Assembly: GCF_947496985.1 (NCBI RefSeq)
Contig: NZ_CANMEZ010000010.1
Span: 1 to 64,000, forward strand
DNA: 64,000 bases
Reading direction: 5' to 3'
Source: an uncultured Kordia sp.
GTDB taxonomy: Bacteria; Bacteroidota; Bacteroidia; Flavobacteriales; Flavobacteriaceae
Of the stretch, positions 34,608 to 45,600 are shown in pieces (the first letter of the stretch is position 1; every line of letters begins with the position of its first letter). Made by a program: the position numbers and the translations under genes. The notes beneath the pieces are model-generated. The model was not told the DNA's origin. It saw only the letters and a list, made by a program, of their open reading frames with translations, and searched no databases.

Positions 34608-35402
34608 ATGAGGAAGTTTCTTTACATACTATTAGTGACAATCACGTTAGCTTCGTGTAGTGAATATCAAAAGGCGTTAAAGTCAGAAGATATAAAGGTT
34701 AAATACGAATTGGCTGAACGTTTATATAAAGAAGGGAAATACAAAAAATCGAGCAGACTTTTTGAACAAGTCGTTCCAAGATATCGTGGAAAACCACAAG
34801 GAGAACGTGTTACATACATGTATGGACGTACATTATTTGAAATAGAACGTTATTTTGTTTCCGCATATCAATTTGAACGTTTTGCGAAATCATACCCAAA
34901 AAGTGATAGTGTACAAAGAGCTTATTTCTATGAAGCAAAAAGCTATTATATGGAATCACCTCGTTACAGTATAGATCAAACTGAGACGAAAAAAGCAATC
35001 AATAAATTACAAGCTTTTATCAATAATTACCCAGACTCAGAAGACATGCCAGAAGCAAATAAAATGGTAAGTGAGTTGACGACAAAGATTGAAAAAAAGG
35101 CATACGAAATAGCAAAGCAATACAATACAATCGCAGACTACAAAGCATCTATAAAGGCAACTGAAAATTTCCTTTCAGATTTCCCTGGAACTTCATTTCG
35201 TGAAGATGCAATGTTTCTTAAATTAGATTCAACGTATAAACTCGCGATAAAGAGTTTTGTTTCTTTGATGGGAGAACGTTTCGAAGAAGCTTCATCAGCT
35301 TACAGAACGTTGATAAAATTCTATCCAGAATCAAAATACAAAGAAGAAGCTGATGAAATTATGGCTTCAATTACACAAGAATTAGAAAAACTTTCAAAAT
35401 AA
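34608..35402 (+). CDS. bamD: Outer membrane assembly lipoprotein BamD
   Basis: 264 residues from the ATG at 34608 (an ATG four codons earlier lies too close to the promoter). Lipoprotein signal (MRKFLYILLVTITLASC) and tetratricopeptide-like repeats (YKEGKYKKSSRLFEQVVPRY; FERFAKSYPKSDSVQRAYFY; LIKFYPESKYKEEADEI). BamD is the essential lipoprotein of the beta-barrel assembly complex. First gene of the run bamD-rpoZ-coaBC-DUF4835. Confidence 0.93.
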   Translation: MRKFLYILLVTITLASCSEYQKALKSEDIKVKYELAERLYKEGKYKKSSRLFEQVVPRYRGKPQGERVTYMYGRTLFEIERYFVSAYQFERFAKSYPKSDSVQRAYFYEAKSYYMESPRYSIDQTETKKAINKLQAFINNYPDSEDMPEANKMVSELTTKIEKKAYEIAKQYNTIADYKASIKATENFLSDFPGTSFREDAMFLKLDSTYKLAIKSFVSLMGERFEEASSAYRTLIKFYPESKYKEEADEIMASITQELEKLSK

Positions 35403-35411
35403 CCCTGAATT

Positions 35412-35738
35412 ATGGTTGATATTAAAAACTTAGACGCTCCAATTAGCACAACAACAGTTGAAAGAAATCAATTTGATGCGCCAACAGACAACATTTATGA
35501 AGCGATTTCTGTAGTTGCAAAAAGAGCAATACAAATCAATTCAGAAATTAAAAAAGAATTAATCGAGAAATTAGACGAGTTTGCTACACACAACGATAGT
35601 TTAGAAGAAATCTTCGAAAACAAAGAGCAAATAGAAGTATCTAAATTCTATGAAAAGCTTCCTAAGCCACATGCAATTGCAGTACAAGAGTGGTTAGAAG
35701 AAAAAATCTACTACCGTAACACTAAAGAAGAAGCATAG
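35412..35738 (+). CDS. rpoZ: RNA polymerase omega subunit
   Basis: 108 residues. The Bacteroidota form of the omega/Rpb6 fold: NIYEAISVVAKRAIQINSEI followed by LIEKLDEFATHN. It stabilises RNA polymerase. Located between bamD and coaBC, the usual Flavobacteriaceae order, 9 bases after bamD. Confidence 0.9.
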   Translation: MVDIKNLDAPISTTTVERNQFDAPTDNIYEAISVVAKRAIQINSEIKKELIEKLDEFATHNDSLEEIFENKEQIEVSKFYEKLPKPHAIAVQEWLEEKIYYRNTKEEA

Positions 35739-35742
35739 TAGT

Positions 35743-36954
35743 ATGTCTATATTAAGCGGCAAAAAAGTTTTATTAGGAGTTACTGCCGGAATCGCCGCTT
35801 ATAAAACAGCTTCATTAGTACGGTTATTCATAAAAGCAGGCGCAGAAATCAAAGTGATCATGACGCCTGCTGCTAAAGAATTTATTACACCGTTAACTCT
35901 ATCTACACTTTCTAAAAATCCTGTGCATTCGTCGTTTACCAATGAAACAGACGAAAATGCCGTATGGACAAACCATGTAGAACTTGGTTTGTGGGCAGAC
36001 TTTATGTTGATTGCTCCAGCAACAGCAAATACAATGTCTAAAATGGCATCAGGAAACAGTGATAACTTATTACTTGCTACATATTTATCGGCAAAATGTC
36101 CTGTATATTTTGCACCAGCAATGGATTTAGATATGTACAAACACGATTCTACTAAAAACTCTTTTGAAAAACTAACCAGTTTTGGAAATATTATGATTCC
36201 TGCAACTAGCGGAGAATTGGCAAGTGGTTTGGTTGGAGAAGGAAGAATGGCAGAACCTGAAGATATGATTACATTTATTGAAAATGATATCTTAGGCAAG
36301 CTTCCGCTGAAAGGAAAAAAAGTAGTCATCACTGGAGGTCCAACTTATGAAGCAATTGATCCTGTACGTTTTATCGGAAATCATTCTTCAGGAAAAATGG
36401 GCTTTGAGTTGGCGCGAGCAGCTGCAAACTTAGGGGCAGAGGTTATATTAATAGCTGGACCAAACAATCAAAGTATCAAACATTCTTCTGTAAAAGTAGT
36501 GGATGCAATTAGTGGTGAAGACATGTATAATGCTGCACATCACGATTTTCCAACAGCAGATATTGCTATATTATCAGCAGCAGTTGCTGATTATAAACCA
36601 AAAGATGTTGCCTCTCAGAAAATAAAAAAGAAGGATTCATCGTTAACTATAGAATTGGTTAAAACAAAAGACATTCTAGCTTCGTTAGGAGCTATTAAAA
36701 AAGATCAATTTTTAGTTGGTTTTGCATTAGAAACGAATAATGAATTAGAAAATGCAAAAGGAAAACTCACCAGAAAGAATTTAGACATGATTGTATTAAA
36801 TTCACTCAACGACAAAGGTGCAGGTTTTGGAAAACCAACAAATAAAGTAACGATAATTGACAAAAAAATGAATACCTTAGCTTTCGGATTAAAATCGAAG
36901 GCTGAAGTAGCCAACGATATATTTAGTGAAATTTTAAAGCGAATCAATGCGTAA
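35743..36954 (+). CDS. coaBC: Bifunctional CoaBC (phosphopantothenoylcysteine synthetase/decarboxylase)
   Basis: 403 residues. N-terminal flavin-dependent decarboxylase (CoaC): GVTAGIAAYKTASLVR, active-site His in NHVELGLWADFML, PATANTMSKMASG. C-terminal synthetase (CoaB): VITGGPTYEAIDPVRFIGNH. Second and third steps from 4'-phosphopantothenate to CoA. The stop overlaps the start of the DUF4835 gene by 8 bases. Confidence 0.96.
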   Translation: MSILSGKKVLLGVTAGIAAYKTASLVRLFIKAGAEIKVIMTPAAKEFITPLTLSTLSKNPVHSSFTNETDENAVWTNHVELGLWADFMLIAPATANTMSKMASGNSDNLLLATYLSAKCPVYFAPAMDLDMYKHDSTKNSFEKLTSFGNIMIPATSGELASGLVGEGRMAEPEDMITFIENDILGKLPLKGKKVVITGGPTYEAIDPVRFIGNHSSGKMGFELARAAANLGAEVILIAGPNNQSIKHSSVKVVDAISGEDMYNAAHHDFPTADIAILSAAVADYKPKDVASQKIKKKDSSLTIELVKTKDILASLGAIKKDQFLVGFALETNNELENAKGKLTRKNLDMIVLNSLNDKGAGFGKPTNKVTIIDKKMNTLAFGLKSKAEVANDIFSEILKRINA

Positions 36955-37837
36955 TCTTGTTTTAAGTATCTTATTATTTGGTGCGGTATGTTTTTCTACA
37001 GCACAAGAATTGAATTGTCAAATTACAATTGATGCACAACAAGTCAATCAGACAAATCAACAAATTTTTAAAACATTAGAACGTTCATTAACGGATTTTG
37101 TAAACAAAAGACAGTGGACAAACAAGAAATATGCGCCTTCTGAACGTATTAATTGTAGTATGGTGATTAATGTTTCACAATACAATTCAGATGAATTTGT
37201 AGCTACAATTCAAGTACAATCATCAAGACCGATATACAATTCGTCTTTTGAGTCGCCAGTATTCAACTTTAACGACAAACAATTTAAATTCATATATCAA
37301 GAATTTCAACCATTAGTATACAACCCAAATGCGTTTACGGATAACTTAGTAGCAGTAATTGCTTACTATGCTTATGTAATTTTAGGAATTGACGCAGATA
37401 CATTCAAACTTCGTGGAGGATCAGAATACTATGCGCAAGCACAACAAATTGTAAATCTAGCGCAGCCAACATCATTCTTAGGATGGAAAGAAGCTGACGG
37501 AAATCGTACACGTTGGTTATTGTTAGATAATTTACTAAACAATACGCATAAAGAATACAGAACAGTAATGTATAATTATCACAGAGTTGGAATGGACTTA
37601 ATGGCTGATGATACACGTGCTGCGAAAGGTACAATTGCAAAAAGTCTAGAAATTTTTAAAGCGTTAAACAACAGACGTCCAAATTCTTTTTTATTACAAA
37701 CTTTCTTTGATGCCAAAGCAGAAGAAATTCAAAGCATCTATTCTGGCGGGCCAAAAGTAAATGTAGTACGTTTGGTGGAAACCTTGAATAGAGTAGCTCC
37801 ATTTCATGCAACAAAATGGGAAAAAATTAAATTCTGA
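36947..37837 (+). CDS. DUF4835 (PorD-like) secreted protein
   Basis: 296 residues with a signal peptide (MRNLVLSILLFGAVCFSTAQ). DUF4835 pattern: RQWTNKKYAPSERINCSMVI, DNLVAVIAYYAYVILGIDAD, and FFDAKAEEIQSIYSGGP. The family is restricted to Bacteroidota and I recall it being linked to type IX secretion as PorD; that link is memory, not sequence. It overlaps coaBC, so co-translated. Confidence 0.82.
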   Translation: MRNLVLSILLFGAVCFSTAQELNCQITIDAQQVNQTNQQIFKTLERSLTDFVNKRQWTNKKYAPSERINCSMVINVSQYNSDEFVATIQVQSSRPIYNSSFESPVFNFNDKQFKFIYQEFQPLVYNPNAFTDNLVAVIAYYAYVILGIDADTFKLRGGSEYYAQAQQIVNLAQPTSFLGWKEADGNRTRWLLLDNLLNNTHKEYRTVMYNYHRVGMDLMADDTRAAKGTIAKSLEIFKALNNRRPNSFLLQTFFDAKAEEIQSIYSGGPKVNVVRLVETLNRVAPFHATKWEKIKF

Positions 37838-37864
37838 TTCTGGCAAATATTTGATGCAATAGTC

Positions 37865-37872
37865 TATTTTTG
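37865..37872 (+). promoter_or_regulatory. -7 box of recN
   Basis: TATTTTTG, 37 bases before the TTG start at 37909. Confidence 0.5.
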
Positions 37873-37908
37873 TAACTGAACAAGTTCATCTAATAAAAAA
37901 CTGTTGCA

Positions 37909-39564
37909 TTGCTCACACAACTATCTATAAAAAACTTCGCGTTAATTGATTCTTTACAAGTCGAATTTGATAAAGGATTAACTATTATTACAGGAGAAAC
38001 TGGTGCTGGAAAATCAATTTTACTTGGAGGTTTGGCACTTATCTTAGGAAAGCGTGCAGACTTATCTTCTTTAAAAGATACAACACGAAAATGTGTGATT
38101 GAAGCCGAATTTTCGATAAAAAAGTACAAGCTAAAAAACTTTTTTGAAACCAATGATATTGATTACGATCATCATACGATTGTACGACGTGAAATATTAC
38201 CTTCTGGAAAATCAAGAGCATTTATAAATGATGTTCCAGTTCGTTTGGGTGTGTTGAATGCTTTGGGGGATCAATTGATAGATATTCATTCGCAACATCA
38301 AACATTACAACTTACGGACAATCAATTTCAGTTTCAAGTCATAGATACATTGGCGAATGTTACGGAAGAAGTTGTGTCATACCAAACACTATTAAACGCG
38401 TATCAAAAAAGTAAAAAAGAACTTCAGAAAGTACAAGAAGAACAAGCTGATTTAGAAAAAGAACATGATTATAATATGTTCTTACTAAAAGAATTAGAAG
38501 AAGCAAAATTAGAAGGATTGGTTTTGGCAGATGTAGAGGCGCAATACGAACGTTTGAATAATGCAGAAGATATTAAAACTAATTTAAGTGCTTCCGAACA
38601 ATTATTGTCAGATGAACAAGTTGGAGTATTACATCTAATTTCAGAATTACAAACAACTTCAGGAAAGCTCTCAGATATTGCACCTGAATTTCAACAGCTA
38701 TCTGAGCGAATCAAAAGTGTATATATAGAATTAGATGATATTTACAGTGAAGTTACCAATCTGCAAGCAAATGCAGAATTTGATCCTGAAATGTTAGAAC
38801 AGATAGCAGGAAAACTTCAAAAAATATTCGATTTACAAAAAAAGCATAATGTATTAACGGTTGAGGAATTGCTAAGTATTCAAAATGTCTTAGCTGAAAA
38901 AGCGCAAGTATCCGAGAATATTGATGATATCATTATTGCAAAAGAAAAAGAATTACAACAATTGCAATCGCAATTAAAAACGATTGCAACTACAATCCAT
39001 AAAAAACGTATTGCAGGAATTCCAACTCTTACAGAGCAATTAGAAACTATGTTGGGTACTTTAGGAATGCCAAATGCACGATTCAATATAAAAATAGCAC
39101 AAACAGATCAGTTCCATGCAAATGGAATGGATGATTTAGAATTCTTATTCGCTGCTAACAAAGGAGGGAATTTTAACGAATTGAAAAAAGCGGCTTCTGG
39201 AGGAGAGCTGTCACGAGTAATGTTGTGTATTAAAGCAATCTTATCAAAATACATGCAATTGCCAACTATTATGTTTGATGAAATTGATACAGGAGTTTCT
39301 GGTGAAGTTGCTAATAAAATGGCAAAAATCATGCAAAATATGGGGAAAAGTATGCAAGTATTCTCTATTACACATTTACCACAAATTGCAGCCAAAGGAA
39401 AACAACATTTCAAAGTGTACAAAGAAGATGTGAATGAAGTAACTACAACACATTTAAAACAACTTCAAGACGATGAGCGTGTTCGGGAAATAGCACAAAT
39501 GTTAAGCGGTGCAAAAATATTAGATTCGGCTTTAGCCAATGCAAAAGAATTACTAAAATCGTAA
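37909..39564 (+). CDS. recN: DNA repair ATPase RecN
   Basis: 551 residues, TTG start (no ATG fits before the conserved LTQLSIKNFALIDSLQVEF). SMC-like: Walker A GETGAGKSILLGG near the N-terminus, long coiled coil (about residues 150-370), signature SGGELSRVMLCIKAI and Walker B TIMFDEIDTGVSG near the C-terminus. Acts in double-strand break repair. It has its own promoter box and is not strictly coupled to the upstream genes. Confidence 0.95.
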   Translation: MLTQLSIKNFALIDSLQVEFDKGLTIITGETGAGKSILLGGLALILGKRADLSSLKDTTRKCVIEAEFSIKKYKLKNFFETNDIDYDHHTIVRREILPSGKSRAFINDVPVRLGVLNALGDQLIDIHSQHQTLQLTDNQFQFQVIDTLANVTEEVVSYQTLLNAYQKSKKELQKVQEEQADLEKEHDYNMFLLKELEEAKLEGLVLADVEAQYERLNNAEDIKTNLSASEQLLSDEQVGVLHLISELQTTSGKLSDIAPEFQQLSERIKSVYIELDDIYSEVTNLQANAEFDPEMLEQIAGKLQKIFDLQKKHNVLTVEELLSIQNVLAEKAQVSENIDDIIIAKEKELQQLQSQLKTIATTIHKKRIAGIPTLTEQLETMLGTLGMPNARFNIKIAQTDQFHANGMDDLEFLFAANKGGNFNELKKAASGGELSRVMLCIKAILSKYMQLPTIMFDEIDTGVSGEVANKMAKIMQNMGKSMQVFSITHLPQIAAKGKQHFKVYKEDVNEVTTTHLKQLQDDERVREIAQMLSGAKILDSALANAKELLKS

Positions 39565-39611
39565 AACAAAATATTCGATACTTAGAAATCGATCAATTCA
39601 ATCTTTTACCA

Positions 39612-39619
39612 TATATTTG
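39612..39619 (+). promoter_or_regulatory. -7 box of fabI
   Basis: TATATTTG, 37 bases before the fabI ATG. Confidence 0.5.
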
Positions 39620-39656
39620 AACTACCAAACAACTAAAAAGACTAAAATTAACAAGC

Positions 39657-40472
39657 ATGTCATATAACTTATTAAAAGGAAAAAGAGGAATCATATTTGG
39701 TGCTTTAGACGAAAACTCTATTGCATGGAAAACTGCTGAACGTGTACATGAAGAAGGAGGAACGTTTGTATTAACAAATGCGCCAATAGCAATGCGCATG
39801 GGGAAAATAAGAGATTTAGCAGAAAAAACAGGTTCTGAAATCATTCCGGCTGATGCAACAAGCGCGGAAGATCTTCAAAACTTAGTTGATAAATCAATGG
39901 AAATTTTAGGTGGAAAAATTGACTTCGTATTGCACTCAATAGGAATGTCTGTAAATGTTCGTAAGGGAAGACATTACACAGACTTAAACTATGACTGGAT
40001 GACAAAAGGTTGGGACGTTTCTGCAGTATCTTTTCATAAAGTAATGCAAACATTATACAAAGCTGACGCAATGAGCGAATGGGGAAGTATAGTAGCATTG
40101 ACATACATGGCTGCGCAACGTACATTCCCTGATTACAATGATATGGCAGATAACAAATCATACTTGGAATCAATAGCGCGTAGTTTCGGATATTTCTTCG
40201 GGAAAGATAAAAAAGTACGTGTAAATACGATATCTCAATCACCAACACCAACAACGGCAGGACAAGGTGTAAAAGGGTTTGGCGGATTTATCTCATATGC
40301 AGAAAAAATGTCACCACTTGGAAATGCAACAGCATTAGATTGTGCAAACTACACAGTAACATTATTTTCAGACTTGACAAAAAGAGTTACAATGCAAAAC
40401 CTTTACAATGATGGAGGATTCTCTAACACAGGAGTAAGTCAAGAAGTAATAGAAAGATTCACAGAAGAATAA
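39657..40472 (+). CDS. fabI: Enoyl-ACP reductase FabI
   Basis: 271 residues, SDR fold. N-terminal GKRGIIFGALDENSIAWKTA binds NADH; the catalytic Tyr-Tyr-Lys set is in LTYMAAQRTFPDYNDMADNK; TTAGQGVKGFGGF forms the substrate loop. It performs the last step of each fatty-acid elongation cycle and is the target of triclosan-type inhibitors in other bacteria. Followed by a strong terminator. Confidence 0.95.
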   Translation: MSYNLLKGKRGIIFGALDENSIAWKTAERVHEEGGTFVLTNAPIAMRMGKIRDLAEKTGSEIIPADATSAEDLQNLVDKSMEILGGKIDFVLHSIGMSVNVRKGRHYTDLNYDWMTKGWDVSAVSFHKVMQTLYKADAMSEWGSIVALTYMAAQRTFPDYNDMADNKSYLESIARSFGYFFGKDKKVRVNTISQSPTPTTAGQGVKGFGGFISYAEKMSPLGNATALDCANYTVTLFSDLTKRVTMQNLYNDGGFSNTGVSQEVIERFTEE

Positions 40473-40499
40473 AAATACGTTACATACATAACACAAAAA

Positions 40500-40530
40500 A
40501 TGTCTCTAATAACTTAGAGGCATTTTTTTT
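40500..40530 (+). terminator. Rho-independent terminator of fabI
   Basis: Stem TGTCTCTAA / TTAGAGGCA with a four-base loop followed by eight T residues, about 28 bases after the fabI stop. Confidence 0.8.
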
Positions 40531-40791
40531 GGACTTAATTGTAAGCTTAGATATGTAAAATGTAAACAAATTTCAAATTAATAACTTGTATGATTTCCCT
40601 TTATTTATAGGTGTTGAGAAAGTGTTAAAATAGAAGTGAATAACTAAATAGCTAAGTGTTTATATAGAAAAAAACAAGAATTAATATTTGATAGTCAAAC
40701 AGATAGGTGTAATTAATATTTGTAAAAGAACATATCTTTTAATAGATTAGATATCTCGAACTCAATTTTTTCAAGAAACCAAAAACCGACT
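40531..40791. other. Intergenic region
   Basis: 260 AT-rich bases between the fabI terminator and the FG-GAP gene. No gene or clear promoter box found. Confidence 0.5.
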
Positions 40792-42522
40792 ATGAATAAA
40801 CTACTACGTTTCTTTCTTATTATCTGTATTACAATTTTTTCAACAAAAACGTACGCGCAAGCATATTTTGAAGACCAAGCAACGCTGCTTGGAGTAGGAG
40901 ATATGTGTGGAACAATCTATCTTGGAGGAGGAATTTCTTTCTGTGATTTCAATGATGATGGATGGGATGATATCACAATAGCAACACAAAGTGGCGATCC
41001 TTTAAAAATCTATAAAAATAATGGCGATGGGACGTTTTCATTAGAAACGACACTAGATCCAAGTAATAATACACAACAAAAACAAGTCGTTTGGGTTGAT
41101 GTTGATAATGATGGAGATAAAGATTTATACATAGCAAGTGATGCAAGTGGAAGTAGGCTTTATAGAAATGATATAACGTCTTTAGTAGATATCACAACAA
41201 GCTCAGGTTTGCCAACAAATGTATTAGATACTTATGGCGCTTCATGGGGAGATTTTAACAATGATAGTTATTTAGATGTATTCTTATGTAATAGAGGAGA
41301 GTTTCAATCACGACAAAACTATCTATATAAAAATAATGGCGATGGAACATTTACAGATGTAAGTACAACAGCAGGAATCAGTACAGGAAGTCATTTGTCA
41401 TTCTGTTCAGCTTTTTTTGATTACAATAATGATGGTTGGCAAGATATTTATATGGCGAATGATAAGGTGAATACAACGAACATTCTTTATAGAAACAACG
41501 GAGACGAAACGTTTACGGATGTGAGTGCTGCATCCGGAACAAACATAGCTATTGATGCAATGTCGGTTACAATTGCAGACTATAACAACGACACTTGGTT
41601 TGATATCTATGTAACCAATGGAACAGACGGAAATTACTTTTTAAGAAATAACGGAAACGGAACCTTCTCTAACATTGCGCCAAATACAGGTACTATGTTT
41701 AATAGTATAGCTTGGGGATCCGTATTCTTAGATGCAGAAAATGATGGAGATTTAGATTTGTATGTAAGCGGAATGTTTGATGGAAGTAATCCAAGTTTTG
41801 CTTCTGCAGCTTTTTATACAAATGGAGGAAGTGATCTTTTTACGATAGAAAGTAGTGCAGGGTTTGTAAATGACGCTAGAGAAAGTTATTCAAATGCAAT
41901 TGGAGATACCGACAATGATGGTTTTCCAGAAATAGTAGTGAACAATTCAGGAGATGAAAACATATTTCTATGGAAAAATGAAACAACTACCACAAATAAC
42001 TGGTTAAAAGTAAATCTAGAAGGTGTAGTGAGTAATAAACAAGGAATTGGGGCTGTAATAGAACTTAAGTCAGGAGGATATTCTCAATATCGTTACACAG
42101 TTTGCGGAGAAGGTTATCTTGCTCAAAACTCAGGCTCAGAATTTTTTGGAATAGCTGGAAACACACTTATTGACTATGTTAAAGTTACTTGGTTGGGTGG
42201 AGCACAAGATATTTTTTATAATGTAACAGCAAATCAAACAATGAATATACTAGAAGGTAGTAGTCCATTAAGTATAGAAGAATTTGAAGAAAACAATAGT
42301 TTTACAATATATCCCAATCCAGCTTCTGATGATATATGGATAAATACAGAAATTCAAGAAGACTTTCAATATAAAATTTATGATATGAAAGGTCTTCTTG
42401 TAAGTAAAGGAAAAATTGATCATACAAAGTATATAAATGTGTCAAATTTATCAACAGGATATTATCACCTAAAATTGATATCTTCAAGAGGTATATTTAA
42501 CAAAAGTATAATGTTAAAATAA
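40792..42522 (+). CDS. T9SS-exported FG-GAP/VCBS repeat protein with UnbV-like domain
   Basis: 576 residues. Signal peptide (MNKLLRFFLIICITIFSTKT), about seven VCBS/FG-GAP units with calcium-binding DxDNDGD loops (DFNDDGWDDITIAT, DVDNDGDKDLYIAS, DYNNDGWQDIYMAN) forming a beta-propeller, an ASPIC/UnbV-type region (VVSNKQGIGAVIELKSGG) and a C-terminal sorting domain (FTIYPNPASDDIWINTE...). Exported by type IX secretion to the surface or medium; probably adhesive or carbohydrate-binding. Confidence 0.9.
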   Translation: MNKLLRFFLIICITIFSTKTYAQAYFEDQATLLGVGDMCGTIYLGGGISFCDFNDDGWDDITIATQSGDPLKIYKNNGDGTFSLETTLDPSNNTQQKQVVWVDVDNDGDKDLYIASDASGSRLYRNDITSLVDITTSSGLPTNVLDTYGASWGDFNNDSYLDVFLCNRGEFQSRQNYLYKNNGDGTFTDVSTTAGISTGSHLSFCSAFFDYNNDGWQDIYMANDKVNTTNILYRNNGDETFTDVSAASGTNIAIDAMSVTIADYNNDTWFDIYVTNGTDGNYFLRNNGNGTFSNIAPNTGTMFNSIAWGSVFLDAENDGDLDLYVSGMFDGSNPSFASAAFYTNGGSDLFTIESSAGFVNDARESYSNAIGDTDNDGFPEIVVNNSGDENIFLWKNETTTTNNWLKVNLEGVVSNKQGIGAVIELKSGGYSQYRYTVCGEGYLAQNSGSEFFGIAGNTLIDYVKVTWLGGAQDIFYNVTANQTMNILEGSSPLSIEEFEENNSFTIYPNPASDDIWINTEIQEDFQYKIYDMKGLLVSKGKIDHTKYINVSNLSTGYYHLKLISSRGIFNKSIMLK

Positions 42523-42564
42523 TCTAAAATTAATTGTAGGAAACTCTGTATTTTATGCTTTTCG

Positions 42565-42589
42565 TCGATAAAAAACAACTTTTTATCGA
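42565..42589. promoter_or_regulatory. Perfect palindrome upstream of the FN3 gene
   Basis: TCGATAAAAA and TTTTTATCGA flank a five-base spacer (ACAAC), 80 bases before the next gene. It could be an operator, or a weak terminator of the upstream gene. A near-consensus box TACTTTTTG follows at about 42620. Confidence 0.45.
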
Positions 42590-42667
42590 TATTAACATAG
42601 TCAAACCGAAAAAAAGGTCGTACTTTTTGCTGATATTCAACTAACTAACAAAAATCAAAACTTTTTT

Positions 42668-45600
42668 ATGAGAAAAATTACATTATTATTTTTAATATTA
42701 GTAACAAACTTGGCATTTTCACAGGTATCAATTGGTACAGGAAGTGATGGAGGAAGTACTAATTCTCCCCCAATAAACCCCTATTATGGATTTAGTTATG
42801 GGCAATCTATTTATTTAGCTTCTGAAATAAATGCAAATGGTAGTATTACATCTATTGATATTCAGTTAAATGCAGGTGCAGATATATCTTCTGCAGATGA
42901 AACTGTAGACGTATGGATTGGTCATACGACAAAATCTATATTTGATTCTACTACAGATTGGGTAGATGTTTCAACATTAACACAGGTACTAACTAGTGGG
43001 ACAATTACTTCTGCGAGTGATGTGTTGACAATTACATTTACAACTCCTTTCGCATATAATGGAACAGATAATTTAATTATTGCAATAGATGCAAATGAAT
43101 CAGGTTTTGGAGGAAGCTCTGATTATATAAGATCAACTAATGGACCTACTTCAGCAGTGACATTAATGTATAGAAGTGATAGTACTAATCCTGATCCAAC
43201 TTCACCTCCAACTGGAACGTTACGTCAGAATAGAGGAAATATAACTTTTAATGGAATCGCTCAAGCTTGTCCATCACCTAGTGCACTTGGAGCAACAAAT
43301 ATCACTTCAACTAGTGCTGATTTAGGATGGACAGAAAATGGAACAGCTGCTCTTTGGAATGTTGAGTTGGTAGATATAACTGGAGGAGGAACTGTAACTG
43401 GTACAGCAACTTCTACAGGAGTTACAAATTCATTTAATATTATGGGATTATCTCCAGCAAATGATTATGAATATTATGTTCAGTCAGATTGTGTTGGAGG
43501 TGGATTAAGTTCATGGGTAGGTCCTTATGCTTTCACAACAGCCTGTGCAGTTTTTACTCCAGAATACAATGCGGATATGTCTACGAATGTACCGAATTGC
43601 TGGGAAGAAGCAGATAATGGAGATTCGTCTTCAGGACCGATGGATTTAGGGAGTGGTTCTTGGACTTCTTCTAATCATGGAGGAACACCGAGTAATAGAT
43701 TTAATCTATATTTAGCTAATAGAAGTGATTGGATTATCTCTCCAGAATTCGATTTATCAATGGCAGCGCCAAGTGAATTAAAGGTATATGTGGCATTAAC
43801 AGAAGGTGGTACAAGTGGTTCTGGAGCTGATTTAGGTTCAGATGATAGAGTAAGCTTATTAATGACAACTGATGGAGGAACAACTTGGTCAGCATTAGAT
43901 GCTTGGGTGCAAGGAAATGTGCCAACTGATATTGGTGAAGAAATTACATATGACTTATCTGCACAAACAGGTACAGTTCAGTTTGCTTTCTTAGCACAAG
44001 AAGGACCTGTAGATGATGCAGAAGATATTTATTTCCATGTAAGTAAGTTTCAAGTAAGAGAAACTCCAGCATGTAATGAAATAACAGCTTTAAGTGAAAC
44101 AGTAACTTCAACAACAGAAGTAACAATCAATTGGACAGCTGGAGCTTCTGAAACTGAATGGACTTATGAATATGGAGTTTCGCCATATACGCAAGGTGGT
44201 GGAGGAATGTCAGGTACAGGTACTGTGATGACAACACCTACGCTTGATTTAACAGGATTAACAGAAGGAGAAACATATGATATATATGTACAGGCAAATT
44301 GCGGTGGAGATGACAGTTTATATGTGTCATTAACATGGACACAGCCATCTCTTGGGGAAACATGTGCTTTACCAATAGCACTAACAGTAGAAGCGGATTG
44401 TTCTACTGCAACTCCAACTACATTAGATTATTCAGCATCTTTTAACTTAGGAACTACGGATCTTTCTTGTGATGCATTTGGAGTAAATGCAGGATCATGG
44501 TATGAATTTGTAGCACCAGCTACAGGTAGTGTTTTTGTAAACCTTGTTGGAGAAACAGCAGAATATGCAGTTTACAATGGATGTGGAATGGAAGTAGTAT
44601 GTAATAGTACAGCCACTAACCAAGGAGAAGTAACAGGCTTAACAGCTGGTACAACTTATCAATTGGCTGTCTGGAAAGATAGTGCTACATCAGGTACTAC
44701 AGATATATGTCTAGAAGCAATTACTTGCCCTAACCCATCAACTTTAACAGCAACAACTATAACTACAACAACTGCTATTTTAGGTTGGACAGAAACTGGA
44801 TCAGCTACTGCATGGAATGTTGAAATAGTTGATGTTACTGCCGGAGGGATGGTTACTGGAATGGCTACCAATACGGGAGTTATGAATCCATTTAACGCTA
44901 CAGGATTGAATGCAAGTAGTGAATATCAATTTTATGTACAAGCTGACTGTGGTGGAGGTGATACAAGTGATTGGATCGGTCCTTTTACCTTTACAACAGC
45001 TTGTGATGTTTTTACACCAGATTATGATGCAGATATGTCAGTAAACGTGCCAACTTGTTGGGAAGAAGCTGATAATGGAGATTCTTCTACTGGACCTATG
45101 GATCTAGGTAGTGCTTCTTGGTTTGCATCTAACCATAATGGAACAGCAAGTAATGTATTTAATCTTTTCTTAGGAGGAAGAAGCGATTGGATTATCTCTC
45201 CTGAGTTTGATTTATCTATGGCTGCACCAAGTGAATTAAAAGTATATGTAGCTTTAACAGAAAATACAACGAATGGTTCTGGAGCAGATTTAGGATCAGA
45301 TGATAGAGTAAGTTTATTAATGACAACTGATGGAGGTGCAACTTGGTCAGGACTACAAGCTTGGGTACAAGGAAATGTGCCAACTGATATTGGTGAAGAA
45401 ATTACATATGACTTATCTGCACAAACAGGAACAGTTCAGTTTGCTTTCTTAGCACAAGAAGGACCTGTAGATGATACAGAGGATATATATTTTCACGTAA
45501 GTAAGTTTCAAGTAAGAGAAATTCCTTCATGTATAGAACCAAGTGCTTTAACAGCTACAAATATTATGGAAACTAGTGCAGATTTAAGTTGGACAGAAAA

